The translations under genes were made by a program, and so were the position numbers. From contig NZ_JAHCAQ010000009.1 of the NCBI RefSeq assembly GCF_019634845.1, forward strand, positions 89,106-153,105: a DNA stretch of 64,000 bases, in the 5' to 3' direction. The DNA comes from Dokdonella sp. GTDB lineage: Bacteria > Pseudomonadota > Gammaproteobacteria > Xanthomonadales > Rhodanobacteraceae. This document shows, one piece after another, positions 1-8,342 of the stretch (its first letter is position 1; each line of letters begins with the position of its first letter). Under the pieces are notes generated by a model. That model did not search any database and had not been told where the DNA came from. It saw only the letters and a program-made list of their open reading frames with translations.

Positions 1-78
1 CGCTACGGCCACGACGGATTCCTCAAGGAGCCGGCCCAGGTCGGCGCCTTGCTGCGTGAGGCTCTGCTCGAACACTGA
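1..78 (+). CDS. metX: Homoserine O-acyltransferase, C-terminal end (partial)
   Basis: Only the last 25 codons lie in the window; the gene begins upstream. The visible tail contains YGHDGFLKE, which matches the GHDxFL block that carries the catalytic His of MetX-type homoserine acyltransferases (alpha/beta hydrolase fold). These acylate homoserine with acetyl- or succinyl-CoA as the first committed step to methionine. The identification rests on this short motif and on the next two genes, metB and hom, which use the product and supply the substrate. Which acyl donor is used cannot be told from this fragment. Confidence 0.75.
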   Translation, partial: RYGHDGFLKEPAQVGALLREALLEH

Positions 79-92
79 AGTTTGCGTGGTTG

Positions 93-116
93 CCGCGATC
101 GACGGAGCGATCGTGG
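93..116 (+). promoter_or_regulatory. Perfect 9-bp hairpin in the metX-metB gap
   Basis: CCGCGATCG (93-101) pairs with CGATCGTGG (108-116), with one G-U pair and a six-base loop. It begins 14 bases after the metX stop in a 203-base gap before metB. No U-run follows, so it may be a processing or stability element, a weak terminator, or part of a leader. I could not match the gap to a SAM riboswitch class. Confidence 0.4.
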
Positions 117-281
117 AACAAGGGCGGGGTCATCCGACCGCGTCCTGCTCGAAACGGGTCTGGTCGGCGAGTGGCGATGTCTCCCCCCAGCGTCGTGGCG
201 CTCAACCCGTCCTGCAACCCGCCGTCCCGGCGAGGCATGGAAGCCTCTCCTGGACCCCTGTCTCACCTTGCGGAGCCTGTC

Positions 282-1463
282 ATGAGCTTGACCCCTGCCA
301 CCCGGGCCGTACGCGCGGGCATCGAGAGTGATACCCAGCACGGCGCGGTGGTGCCACCGCTGCACCTGAGCACCAATTACACCTTCGCTGGCTTCGGCCG
401 CAAGCGCGAATACGACTATTCGCGCAGCGGCAATCCCACCCGCGACCAGCTCGCCCACGCCCTCACCGATCTGGAGGGCGGCGCCGGTGGTGTGGTGACC
501 GCCAGCGGCATGGCCGCAGTGGCACTGACGCTCGAACTGGTGCCGCCCGGTGGACGCATCGTCGCCGCGCACGATTGCTATGGCGGCACCTGGCGTCTGC
601 TCGATGCGTGGGCCAGGAAGGGCCGGTTCAGCGTCGAATTCGTCGACCTGACCGACCCGGTGCGGCTCGCGCTCGCGTTGGCCGATGCGCCGGCGCTGGT
701 GTGGGTCGAAACCCCGTCCAATCCGCTGCTGCGCATCACCGACATCCGGCATGTGGCGCAAGCTGCGCACGCGGCCGGCGCGCTGTGCGTGGTCGACAAC
801 ACGTTCCTGTCGCCGGCGTTGCAGCAGCCGCTGGCGCTCGGTGCCGACGTCGTCGTGCATTCGACCACCAAGTACATCAATGGCCACAGCGATGTGGTCG
901 GCGGCGCGGTGGTCGCGCGCGACGCGGAGGTGGCGGCGCAGCTCAAGGCCTGGGCCAATTGCCTTGGCCTCACCGGCGCGCCCTTCGACAGCTACCTCAC
1001 GCTACGCGGACTGCGCACGCTGGGGCCGCGCCTGCGCGCGCACTGCGACAATGCCGCGCGCGTCGCCCACCTGCTCGCCGCCCATCCGGCGGTATCGCGC
1101 GTGTACTGGCCGGGACTGGACAGCCACCCCGGCCACGCCCTGGCCGCGCGCCAGCAACGCGGCTTCGGTGCGATGCTGAGCTTCGAGCTCGCCGGTGGCA
1201 TCGACGCGATCGCCGCCTGCCTCGACGGGTTGGAGTTCTTTTCGCTGGCCGAATCGCTCGGTGGCGTCGAGAGCCTGATCGCGCATCCGGCCACGATGAC
1301 GCATGCCTCGATGGCGGCCGATGCGCGGCGCAACGCCGGCATCAGCGATGACCTGCTGCGCCTGTCGGTCGGTATCGAGGACGGCGATGATCTGTGCCGT
1401 GATCTCGCGGCGGCGCTGCAGCGCGCCGCGGCTGCCGGCAAACGCAAACCGGTGTGTGCATGA
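282..1463 (+). CDS. metB: Cystathionine gamma-synthase
   Basis: This is a cytoplasmic PLP enzyme that joins acyl-homoserine and cysteine to make cystathionine (trans-sulfuration). At 393 residues it has normal length for the Cys/Met metabolism PLP family. Visible motifs are YSRSGNPTR (residues 46-54), the AHDCYGGT substrate loop (96-103), DNTFLSP (172-178) and HSTTKYINGHSD, in which Lys197 should be the Schiff-base lysine. The frame is open upstream to a TTG at 90, but the family alignment begins at MSLTPATRAVRAG and a GGAG lies just upstream of the ATG at 282. Its stop overlaps the hom start (ATGA), so the two are translationally coupled. A closely related gamma-lyase or O-succinylhomoserine sulfhydrylase activity cannot be fully excluded. 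Confidence 0.9.
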   Translation: MSLTPATRAVRAGIESDTQHGAVVPPLHLSTNYTFAGFGRKREYDYSRSGNPTRDQLAHALTDLEGGAGGVVTASGMAAVALTLELVPPGGRIVAAHDCYGGTWRLLDAWARKGRFSVEFVDLTDPVRLALALADAPALVWVETPSNPLLRITDIRHVAQAAHAAGALCVVDNTFLSPALQQPLALGADVVVHSTTKYINGHSDVVGGAVVARDAEVAAQLKAWANCLGLTGAPFDSYLTLRGLRTLGPRLRAHCDNAARVAHLLAAHPAVSRVYWPGLDSHPGHALAARQQRGFGAMLSFELAGGIDAIAACLDGLEFFSLAESLGGVESLIAHPATMTHASMAADARRNAGISDDLLRLSVGIEDGDDLCRDLAAALQRAAAAGKRKPVCA

Positions 1464-2536
1464 ACGCGCTGCCGGCCGTCAATCCGGCGCGCGCTGGCGT
1501 CGCGCTGGTAGTGCTTGGGGTCGGTGGCGTCGGCCGCGCGCTGCTCGAACTGCTTGCCACGCCGGCGGCCGGCGCGCTGCAGTTGGTGGCGATCGCCGAC
1601 TCCACGCGGCAGTGGGTCAATCCGCGCGGCATCGTGCCGGCACGCGCGCGGCGCCTGCTGGCGGCGTCGGTGCAGCCGCGCGACGACGAGGCCTTGCTCG
1701 GCGCGCTGCGCGACAGCGGCCTGGTCGAACAGGTCATCGTCGACGCCACCGCATCGAGCGCCGTTGCCGCTCACCATGCCGATTGGCTCGCACGTGGTTG
1801 TCACGTGGTCAGCGCCAACAAGGCGGCGCTCGGCGAGCGACTCGAAGGCTGGCAGCGGCTGCGCCATGCCAGCCGCCTGGGGCGCCGCCGCTATGGCGAT
1901 GCGGCCACGGTGGGAGCGGGCCTGCCGGTGCTGTCGACCCTGCTGCGGCTGTGCCAGTGCGGCGATCGACTGCGCGCGCTCGATGGCGTGTTCTCGGGCT
2001 CGCTGTCGTGGCTGTTCAACAATTTCGACGGCAGCCGGCCATTCTCGGCGCTGCTGCACGAGGCGCGCCAGCGCGGCTACACCGAGCCCGACCCGCGGCT
2101 CGATCTCGGTGGTGCCGATGTCGCGCGCAAGCTGCTGATCCTGGCGCGCGCGGCCGGGCATGCGATCGACGCGCACGAGGTGCACGTCGAGAGCCTCGTG
2201 CCGGGCGGACTACGCGAGGTCACTGTCGAGGCGTTTCTCGCGCGCGCCAGCGAGCTCGACGCGCCGCTGGAACAGCGCCGCGCCCAGGCCGCGCGCGAAG
2301 GCAGGCTGCTGCGCTTGCTGGCACGGCTCGACAGTCAGGGGCGCGCGAGTGTCGGGCTGGTGGCCGTCGAGCCGACGCATCCCGCGGCGCGACTGGCCGG
2401 CAACGACAACCTGTTCGCGCTGACGACGGTGCGCTATCACGACCAGCCGCTCGTGATCCAGGGTCCCGGCGCCGGTGCGGAGGTCACCGCACAAGCGCTG
2501 CTCGGGGATGTGCTCGCGTTGACCGCCGATCGGTGA
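1460..2536 (+). CDS. hom: Homoserine dehydrogenase, monofunctional short form
   Basis: It reduces aspartate semialdehyde to homoserine with NAD(P)H, the branch point to methionine and threonine. The protein has 358 residues. A Rossmann motif GVGGVG is near the N-terminus. VSANKAAL, ATVGAGLPV, FSGSLSWLFN and the EPDPRLDLGGADVARKL block follow, as in the homoserine dehydrogenase catalytic domain. GPGAGAEVTAQ is at the C-terminus. There is no aspartokinase domain and no room for an ACT domain, so feedback control through ACT is not expected. It starts inside the metB stop codon (ATGA). Placement after metX-metB suggests a methionine-directed enzyme. Confidence 0.88.
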   Translation: MNALPAVNPARAGVALVVLGVGGVGRALLELLATPAAGALQLVAIADSTRQWVNPRGIVPARARRLLAASVQPRDDEALLGALRDSGLVEQVIVDATASSAVAAHHADWLARGCHVVSANKAALGERLEGWQRLRHASRLGRRRYGDAATVGAGLPVLSTLLRLCQCGDRLRALDGVFSGSLSWLFNNFDGSRPFSALLHEARQRGYTEPDPRLDLGGADVARKLLILARAAGHAIDAHEVHVESLVPGGLREVTVEAFLARASELDAPLEQRRAQAAREGRLLRLLARLDSQGRASVGLVAVEPTHPAARLAGNDNLFALTTVRYHDQPLVIQGPGAGAEVTAQALLGDVLALTADR

Positions 2537-2548
2537 TCGGCCGACCGT

Positions 2549-3448
2549 TCACGGTTTGCGGATTTCGATGTCGCCGCTGAAGGTTTCGAGCCGGATCTGC
2601 CCGCTGCCGCTGCCGAGCGTGACCTCGAGGCGCTTGTCGCGCGATGCGGCGCCATCGCCGAAGTCGCTGCGGATGCGGCCGCTGAACGTCGATGCGCGCA
2701 GACGCGCGGAGACGATCGCCGGCAGGCCCAGGTGCACGTCGCCGCTCATCGATTCCACGGCGACGACTGCGTCGTCAGCGGGCGTGCCGCGCAGACGGAT
2801 GTCGCCCGACACGGTCTGCGCATCGAGCTTGCGGTAAGCGGCAGTGTCGGCGTCGATGTTGCCCGACACGGTTTGCAGTTCGATCTCACCGCCCAGGCCG
2901 CGTGCACGGATGTTGCCCGACACGGTTTCGAGGTCGGCCCGCGCGGCCTTCGCGGTCAGGTCGACGTCGCCGCTCACGCTGTCGATGTCGACGCGGGCAG
3001 CCCCGCTGTCGAGCCGCGATTTGCCGCTGACGGTGTGGACCTTGAGCGCGTTGCCGGCGACACCATCCAGCTCCACGTCGGCACTGACCGTATCGATGGC
3101 CAGCGCGGCGCCGCGCGGAACCTTGAGCTCGAGCACGGTATCGCCCATGCGCGTATCGGCGCCCCAGTCGAGCCAGCCGCGCTCGGGAGCCTCGACCTTG
3201 ATCTGCAGGTGACTGGCGTCGCCCTCGATCGACAGCGCCTTGCTGCCGCTGCCGAGCGTGCCGCCGATCGCGACCTCGGCACGGTCCCAGCCAGTGACGG
3301 TGACCGAGCCCTTGATGTTGGCGACCTCGATGCGGGCGTCGGCATTCACCGCGCGCGTCTGGTTGATCGGGGTCTGGGCACTGACCGTCGCAGCGACCAG
3401 AGTGAGCAGCAGCGGCAGCATCGTTGCGTTCATCGGGGCAGTCTCCAT
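2549..3448 (-). CDS. Exported DUF4097-type beta-repeat protein
   Basis: This 299-residue protein has a signal peptide (MLPLLLTLVAATVSAQ). The rest is built of repeated short strands ending in T/S-V/F-SG: HTVSGKS, DSVSGDV, ETVSGNI, QTVSGNI, QTVSGDI, ESMSGDV, STFSGRI and ETFSGDI. That pattern is typical of DUF4097 'putative adhesin' proteins, which are predicted to form a right-handed beta-helix. Function is unknown; it probably acts in the periplasm or at the envelope. It is the last gene of an ECF sigma/anti-sigma operon, so it is likely a member of that regulon or part of the sensing module. Two starts (Met1, Met6) are possible; both keep the signal peptide. Confidence 0.8.
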   Translation of the reverse strand: METAPMNATMLPLLLTLVAATVSAQTPINQTRAVNADARIEVANIKGSVTVTGWDRAEVAIGGTLGSGSKALSIEGDASHLQIKVEAPERGWLDWGADTRMGDTVLELKVPRGAALAIDTVSADVELDGVAGNALKVHTVSGKSRLDSGAARVDIDSVSGDVDLTAKAARADLETVSGNIRARGLGGEIELQTVSGNIDADTAAYRKLDAQTVSGDIRLRGTPADDAVVAVESMSGDVHLGLPAIVSARLRASTFSGRIRSDFGDGAASRDKRLEVTLGSGSGQIRLETFSGDIEIRKP

Positions 3449-3454
3449 CGTCGG

Positions 3455-3898
3455 TCAGCCGGTTCGGCCGGCGTCGTGCAGCAGGCGCGCGCGGCGCGCC
3501 TGGGTGCGCTTGAGCAGGTCGCCCAGCAGCGCGTTGTCGGGCTGGCTGGCCAGCGCCTGTTCGATCTGGGCATGGGCGGCGTCGAGCACGATGGCGCCGG
3601 CCAGCAGGCGTGGGTCGTCATTGGGAGGCCGGGTTCTCGCTGCGCGCAGCGGTGCGATCGAGGTGCTGGCCAGCGGTTGCGGCGTGGCAGCCTGCCATGG
3701 CCGCAGCAACGTGCCGGCGCCGATGGCCAGCATCACCAGACATGCCGCCGCGAGCCACGGCAGCAAGCGCCGGTGCCGGCGCATGGGCGCGGCGCGTCCG
3801 GCAGCGACCGCGGCCGCGATCGCTGGCCACAGGTCGCGCGCGGGCGGATGGTCGGTGCGCAGTGCGCGCAGCCCGCGCTGCAACTCGAAGTCGGTCAT
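3455..3898 (-). CDS. Probable membrane anti-sigma factor
   Basis: A 147-residue protein with an N-terminal cytoplasmic part (MTDFELQRGLRALRTDHPP), one membrane segment (LLPWLAAACLVMLAIGAGTL, about residues 45-64) and a periplasmic C-terminal helix-rich part. Its ATG overlaps the stop of the ECF sigma gene by four bases, which couples their translation as in sigma/anti-sigma pairs. No HxxxCxxC zinc motif is visible, so it is not a canonical ZAS-domain anti-sigma. The role rests on topology and operon position, not on a family match. Confidence 0.6.
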   Translation of the reverse strand: MTDFELQRGLRALRTDHPPARDLWPAIAAAVAAGRAAPMRRHRRLLPWLAAACLVMLAIGAGTLLRPWQAATPQPLASTSIAPLRAARTRPPNDDPRLLAGAIVLDAAHAQIEQALASQPDNALLGDLLKRTQARRARLLHDAGRTG

Positions 3899-4512
3899 GG
3901 GTGTGGGCTCCCGGATGGCGGTGGCGCGTGTTCGCCAAGCAGCTCGCGCAGCAGGCCGCGGGCACGATGCAGGTGCGCCTTGCACGAGCCGACTGCGATG
4001 CCGAGCGCAGCGCCGATCTGTGCATGCTGCCAGCCTTCGATGTCGTGCAGCACGAGCACTGCGCGGGCGCGCGGTGGCAGGCTCGCCACCGCGCGTTGCA
4101 GTTCTGCGCGCTCGCCGGGGCAGAACGCATTGGCGGCACCGGCCAGCGACTCGAGCGTGGTCGGATCGCAGGCCTGCTCGGGTGTCTGGCCACGCAGGTG
4201 CATCAGCGCGCGGTTGACTGCGAGCCGATGCAGCCAGGTCGAGAAGGCGCTGTCGCCGCGAAAGTCCGGCAGCCCCTGCCAGGCACGCACGAAGGTGTCC
4301 TGGGTGAGTTCCTCGGCTACGGCCGCGTTCATGCCACTCAGACGCCACAGCACGCCATGCACGCGGCCGGCGTGGCGCTGGTACAGCATCTCGAACGCGG
4401 CCACCTCACCGGCTGCGGCGCGGCGTACCAGCGCGGCATCATCGGCGGCGGTGGCCGCGCGCGGCGGCGCGGACTCGCTCATCGGCATCGGCAGGGACAG
4501 GCAGGCATCCAT
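3895..4512 (-). CDS. ECF RNA polymerase sigma factor (sigma-70 family)
   Basis: A 205-residue sigma factor of extracytoplasmic-function type. The sigma-2 domain runs from about residue 25 to 110 (FEMLYQRHAGRVHGVL, then ELTQDTFVRAWQGL and FSTWLHRLAVNRAL). The sigma-4 helix-turn-helix runs from about 140 to 195 (LPPRARAVLVLHDIEG, then IGAALGIAVGSCKAHLHRAR). There is no sigma-3, as expected for this class. Three possible starts exist (Met1, Met9, Met11); the domains begin well after all of them. It heads an operon with a membrane anti-sigma and a DUF4097 protein, so it probably answers an envelope signal. Targets cannot be told from this window. Confidence 0.9.
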   Translation of the reverse strand: MDACLSLPMPMSESAPPRAATAADDAALVRRAAAGEVAAFEMLYQRHAGRVHGVLWRLSGMNAAVAEELTQDTFVRAWQGLPDFRGDSAFSTWLHRLAVNRALMHLRGQTPEQACDPTTLESLAGAANAFCPGERAELQRAVASLPPRARAVLVLHDIEGWQHAQIGAALGIAVGSCKAHLHRARGLLRELLGEHAPPPSGSPHP

Positions 4513-4569
4513 CTTGCCAGCTTGGATGCGCGGCCGTCAGGCAGGGTTTAGCTGCCGGCGGCGGCCGGA

Positions 4570-6180
4570 TCAGTCGGCCGTGAACGCCGTCGCCGGCAAC
4601 TGTTCGCGCAGGACGCGCTCGGCGGCGGCCAGCGGCTGTGCATGGCGGCGCCAGGCGCCGATCGAGCGCGTGTGCAGGGTCTGGCGTACCTGCGAGCTGC
4701 TGGCGGTGGCCGATGGCGCCGTATTGTGACCGAGGTCGGCGCAGGCCGCCTCGAACGGCAGGTCGCAATGGGCCAGCACGCCGCGCATGACGCCGCTCGG
4801 ATCGCGCACGAGGTCCTCGTAGCGCACGGTCAGCACCGCGCCGGGCATGACGCTGTGCCAGTGCGCGAGCAGGCGGTGGAAGCGCACGATGTGCGCGGCC
4901 GCTTCGAGTGGGTCGTAGCTGTAAGGGTAGAACTCGCCGGCGAACAGCTCCTTGAGGTTGGATAGGCAACTGTCGAGCGGGTCGCGCACGAGACAGATCA
5001 GCTTGGCCTGCGGTAGTGCGCGGTGGATGAGTCCGGCATGGAGGAAGTTGCGCGGGAACTTGTCGATGAGGTGGCTGGCGCCGCCCCTGCGCCATTCGGT
5101 GCGCTGCAGGTAGCCATGGCCGAGGGCGGCAAAGTCCATCGCCGGCGCTGCCGCGAGCAGGCGCGGGTCGGCGGGTTCGCTGGTGGCGATGTTGGCCTCC
5201 CAGCACAGTTGGTGCTGGAAGTCGTTGAGCTCGCCGGCCGAGGCCACGCGGCTGTGGTTGGCGAGCAGGCGCTCAAGCACGGTGGTGCCGCTGCGTGGCA
5301 GCCCGAGCACGAACACCGGTGTATGGCTGCCGGTACCGTTGCCCGCAGCATGACCAACGAAGTCGGCATCGCACAGTTCGGTCACGGCCGCGAACATCGC
5401 CTGCTCGTCGGCTGGGTTCCAGTGCAGGGTGGCGCGCTTGAGCTGCATGCCTTCGGCGAGTGCGGCCCATGCGGCGGTAGGGTCGCCGGCCGCGTCGAGA
5501 TGGATGAACAACGCGTAATCGACCATCGCCCGCTGCAGTGGCTCGAGGTCGTTGCGTGCCAGCGCCGCACGGATGCGCGCGAGCTGCCCGGCTGCATCGG
5601 CGTGCACATCGTGCCCGGCCAGCATCAGCATCGCGGCGGCGTGCTCGGGCGCCAGCGCGAGACAACGCTCGAATTCCGCCGTCGCCTCGGCGCCGCGACC
5701 CAGGTGGCGCAGCGTGACTGCACGCATGTAGTGGAGCTGCGCCGTTGGCCGATGCCGGGTCAGCGCGAGGTCGAGGATCTGCAGCGCGTCGGCATGGCGG
5801 TCGGCCTGGCCCAGCGTCTGTGCCAGACGCGCGGCGAGATCCGGGTGCGCCGAGCTCACCGACCATCCCGCGCGTTCGATGATGTGGGTGGCAAACCGTG
5901 TCTCGCCAAGTCCCTGCAGGTGCTGGGCGAGCGCTTCGACGCCGCCGAAGCGCTGGTGTTCGCGCATGACCAGCGCCGCCGTGCGTGCATGCTCGACGGC
6001 CAGTCGGAAATCGCCGCCAGCGCGGGCCGCGGACGACAGTGCGAACCAGCCCATCGGGTCGTCGGGGTAGCGTTCGGCGATCGTGCGATAGGTCACGACG
6101 GCCTGGGTGTAGTCGCCGGCTGCCACGCAATCGGCGGCGCGCCGCCACAGGTTGTCGAGTTCGGTTGGGGGGGTGTTCAC
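4570..6180 (-). CDS. TPR-repeat sulfotransferase
   Basis: A 536-residue two-domain protein. Residues 1 to about 260 are tetratricopeptide-like helices, for example GDYTQAVVTYRTIAERYPDDP and GRGAEATAEFERCLALAPEH. Residues about 285-530 form a PAPS-dependent sulfotransferase domain. Its 5'-phosphosulfate loop is VLGLPRSGTT (about 291-300). LIDKFPRNFLHAGLIH and ICLVRDPLDSCLSN form the 3'-phosphate region. The acceptor is unknown; such TPR-sulfotransferases are common in gammaproteobacteria. No signal peptide is seen, so it is probably cytoplasmic. I chose the GTG at 6180 because the open frame farther upstream runs into pckG and has no domain match; the Shine-Dalgarno sequence is weak. Confidence 0.8.
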   Translation of the reverse strand: MNTPPTELDNLWRRAADCVAAGDYTQAVVTYRTIAERYPDDPMGWFALSSAARAGGDFRLAVEHARTAALVMREHQRFGGVEALAQHLQGLGETRFATHIIERAGWSVSSAHPDLAARLAQTLGQADRHADALQILDLALTRHRPTAQLHYMRAVTLRHLGRGAEATAEFERCLALAPEHAAAMLMLAGHDVHADAAGQLARIRAALARNDLEPLQRAMVDYALFIHLDAAGDPTAAWAALAEGMQLKRATLHWNPADEQAMFAAVTELCDADFVGHAAGNGTGSHTPVFVLGLPRSGTTVLERLLANHSRVASAGELNDFQHQLCWEANIATSEPADPRLLAAAPAMDFAALGHGYLQRTEWRRGGASHLIDKFPRNFLHAGLIHRALPQAKLICLVRDPLDSCLSNLKELFAGEFYPYSYDPLEAAAHIVRFHRLLAHWHSVMPGAVLTVRYEDLVRDPSGVMRGVLAHCDLPFEAACADLGHNTAPSATASSSQVRQTLHTRSIGAWRRHAQPLAAAERVLREQLPATAFTAD

Positions 6181-6259
6181 TGCAGGGGATCCGTTCGGCA
6201 GGACCAGTCCGTGTGCGGCAAGCGCTGCACACGGCGGGGTGATTGTTCCGTTGTCGGCG

Positions 6260-8071
6260 TCAGGAGGCGACTTTGGCGTGTGGCAGCGCGCCGCGCGCAC
6301 GCTCGATCGCCGCGGCGATGCGCTCGCGTTCGGCATGCAGGCGCGCCGGCGTGTGGGTGCCGAACGAATCCAGATACTGGCCGATGTCGCTCACCTCGCT
6401 GGCCCAGCCGTCGAGATCGACGGCGAGCAGCTCGTCGAGCGCGCCCTCGCGCAGCGCCAGCCCTTCGCTGTGCAGGTCGCTCGCACGCGGCAGCAGGCCG
6501 ATCGGCGTGTCCTGCGCGCCGGCTGCGCCGGTGCAGCGGCCGATGATCCACTCGAGCACGCGCAGGTTCTCGCCAAAACCGGGCCACAGGAACTTGCCGT
6601 CGGCACCCTTGCGGAACCAGTTGACGTGGAACATCTGTGGCAGCTTCATGCCGGGCCTGTCGAACGACAGCCAGTGCGCGAAGTAGTCACCGTAGTTGTA
6701 GCCGCAGAACGGCTTCATCGCCATCGAATCGCGGCGCAGCACACCGACGGCGCCGGTGGCGGCGGCCGTCGTCTCCGAACCCATCGCCGCGCCGACCAGC
6801 ACGCCGTGCGCCCAGTCGCGGGCCTGGAATACCAGCGGCACCAGCGAGGGGCGGCGTCCGCCGAACACGATCGCGCTGATCGGCACGCCTTGCGGATGTT
6901 CGGCCATTGGCGACCAGCTCGGTGCCTGACGGGCCGCAACCGTGAACCGCGAGTTGGGGTGCGCGGCCGGACCATGCGCGCTGTCGTAGGGACGTCCGCG
7001 CCAGTCGGTGACCGGGGTCCCCTCATGCAGGCCTTCCCACCAGGGCTGGTTGTCGGCGGTGACGGCGACATTGGTGTAGATCGTGTCGTGCTGGATCGAG
7101 GCCAGCGCATTGGGGTTGGTGCCGTGATCGGTACCGGGAGCGACGCCGAAGAAGCCCGCTTCGGGGTTGATGGCGTAGAGGCGCCCGTCCGGACCGGGAT
7201 GCATCCAGCAGATGTCGTCGCCGATCGTCCACACCTTCCAGCCCGCGTGGCGATAGCCTTCGGGTGGAATCAGCATCGACAGGTTGGTCTTGCCGCAAGC
7301 CGAGGGGAACGCGGCGGCGATGTAGTGGATATTGCCGCGCGGATCCTCGACGCCGACGATGAGCATGTGCTCGGCCAGCCAGCCTTCCTGGCGCGCCTGC
7401 CACGAGGCGATGCGCAGCGCATGGCACTTCTTGCCGAGCAGCGCATTGCCGCCGTAGCCGGAGCCGTAGGACTTGATCGTCAGTTCTTCGGGGAAGTGCA
7501 TGATGAAACGGCGTTCGGGATCGAGTTCGCCGATCGAATGCAGACCCTTGACGAAGGTGCCTTCGCGCTCGATGCGGGCCAGGGCCGGCGCGCCCATGCG
7601 CGTCATGATGCGCATGTTGGCGACCACGTAGGGCGAGTCGGTGATTTCCACGCCGCAGCGCGAAAGCGGCGAATCGATCGGGCCCATGCAATACGGGATC
7701 ACGTACAGCGTGCGGCCGCGCATGCAGCCATCGAACAGCGCGTCGATCTTGGCGTGGGCCTCGTCCGGAGCGAGCCAGTGGTTGTTGGGACCGGCATCGT
7801 CACGCTCGCGCGTGCACACGAGCGTCAGGTGTTCCACGCGCGCCACGTCGGACGGGTTGGAGCGGTGCAGGTAGCAGCCCGGATGGGTCTGCTGGTTGAG
7901 CTCGAGCAGCGTGCCGTCGGCGAGCATCTGCGCGCGCAGAGCCGCGGCCTCGGCCTCCGAGCCGTCGCACCAATGGATGTGATCGGGCCGGGTCAGGTGG
8001 GCAACTGCCGCCACCCAATGGTTGAGCGCTTCGAGTCGACTCGAAGTGATGCTTGACGTGTGTTGGCTCAT
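6260..8071 (-). CDS. pckG: Phosphoenolpyruvate carboxykinase (GTP)
   Basis: It converts oxaloacetate and GTP to phosphoenolpyruvate, CO2 and GDP in gluconeogenesis. The 603-residue length is normal for the GTP class. The P-loop FPSACGKTN is at residues 255-263 and includes the hyper-reactive Cys259. The second kinase motif is TIGDDICWM (282-290). FWPGFGEN near the C-terminus belongs to the guanine-binding region. Translation is placed at the ATG at 8071 (MSQHTSS); the longer open frame upstream is not conserved. A transcribed leader of roughly 80 bases with a candidate promoter precedes it. It is cytosolic and monocistronic by spacing. Confidence 0.93.
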   Translation of the reverse strand: MSQHTSSITSSRLEALNHWVAAVAHLTRPDHIHWCDGSEAEAAALRAQMLADGTLLELNQQTHPGCYLHRSNPSDVARVEHLTLVCTRERDDAGPNNHWLAPDEAHAKIDALFDGCMRGRTLYVIPYCMGPIDSPLSRCGVEITDSPYVVANMRIMTRMGAPALARIEREGTFVKGLHSIGELDPERRFIMHFPEELTIKSYGSGYGGNALLGKKCHALRIASWQARQEGWLAEHMLIVGVEDPRGNIHYIAAAFPSACGKTNLSMLIPPEGYRHAGWKVWTIGDDICWMHPGPDGRLYAINPEAGFFGVAPGTDHGTNPNALASIQHDTIYTNVAVTADNQPWWEGLHEGTPVTDWRGRPYDSAHGPAAHPNSRFTVAARQAPSWSPMAEHPQGVPISAIVFGGRRPSLVPLVFQARDWAHGVLVGAAMGSETTAAATGAVGVLRRDSMAMKPFCGYNYGDYFAHWLSFDRPGMKLPQMFHVNWFRKGADGKFLWPGFGENLRVLEWIIGRCTGAAGAQDTPIGLLPRASDLHSEGLALREGALDELLAVDLDGWASEVSDIGQYLDSFGTHTPARLHAERERIAAAIERARGALPHAKVAS

Positions 8072-8102
8072 CAGACAGCGGCGGGACAAGAACGGACAGG
8101 TG

Positions 8103-8131
8103 ACGGTAGCGACCGCCTCCGGCCATTGCAA
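8103..8131 (-). promoter_or_regulatory. Candidate pckG promoter
   Basis: On the minus strand, TTGCAA (8131-8126) and TACCGT (8108-8103) are separated by exactly 17 bases and lie a short distance upstream of the pckG start. Both boxes match only partly, so this is a spacing-supported guess. Confidence 0.3.
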
Positions 8132-8304
8132 GGCGAACTGCGGCAAGCCGCATTGGACAGCCGATCCGGTGCCGGTGTCGCGTCGCGCCCGACATGGCGG
8201 AAGGCCGCGCAACCGCTTGAGCCGGTGGCCGTTCCATCGCCTGCGCGGGTGAGGTGGTCAAGTCTGCAACGGTTGCCGCGGCAGCGGCGCCAGGCCCGGC
8301 TTCA

Positions 8305-8327
8305 GCGGCTGTGCGCGCCGCAGCCGC
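8305..8327 (-). terminator. Hairpin downstream of the TetR gene
   Basis: GCGGCTG and CAGCCGC form a perfect 7-bp stem with a 9-base loop, 15 bases past the TetR stop on the minus strand. There is no U-tract, so it is a terminator-like hairpin at best. Confidence 0.35.
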
Positions 8328-8342
8328 CGCTTGCGGACCCGA

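Noticed and set aside
79-281. SAM riboswitch before metB
   Set aside because: I could not identify the conserved core of SAM-I, SAM-II or SAM-V by eye. Only one simple hairpin is visible.
2732-4729. Long plus-strand open frame opposite the DUF4097/anti-sigma/ECF genes
   Set aside because: It spans three well-supported genes on the other strand, is low-complexity and has no domain.
6181-6336. N-terminal extension of the TPR-sulfotransferase into pckG
   Set aside because: The extra codons overlap pckG coding sequence in another frame and have no TPR or signal-peptide features.
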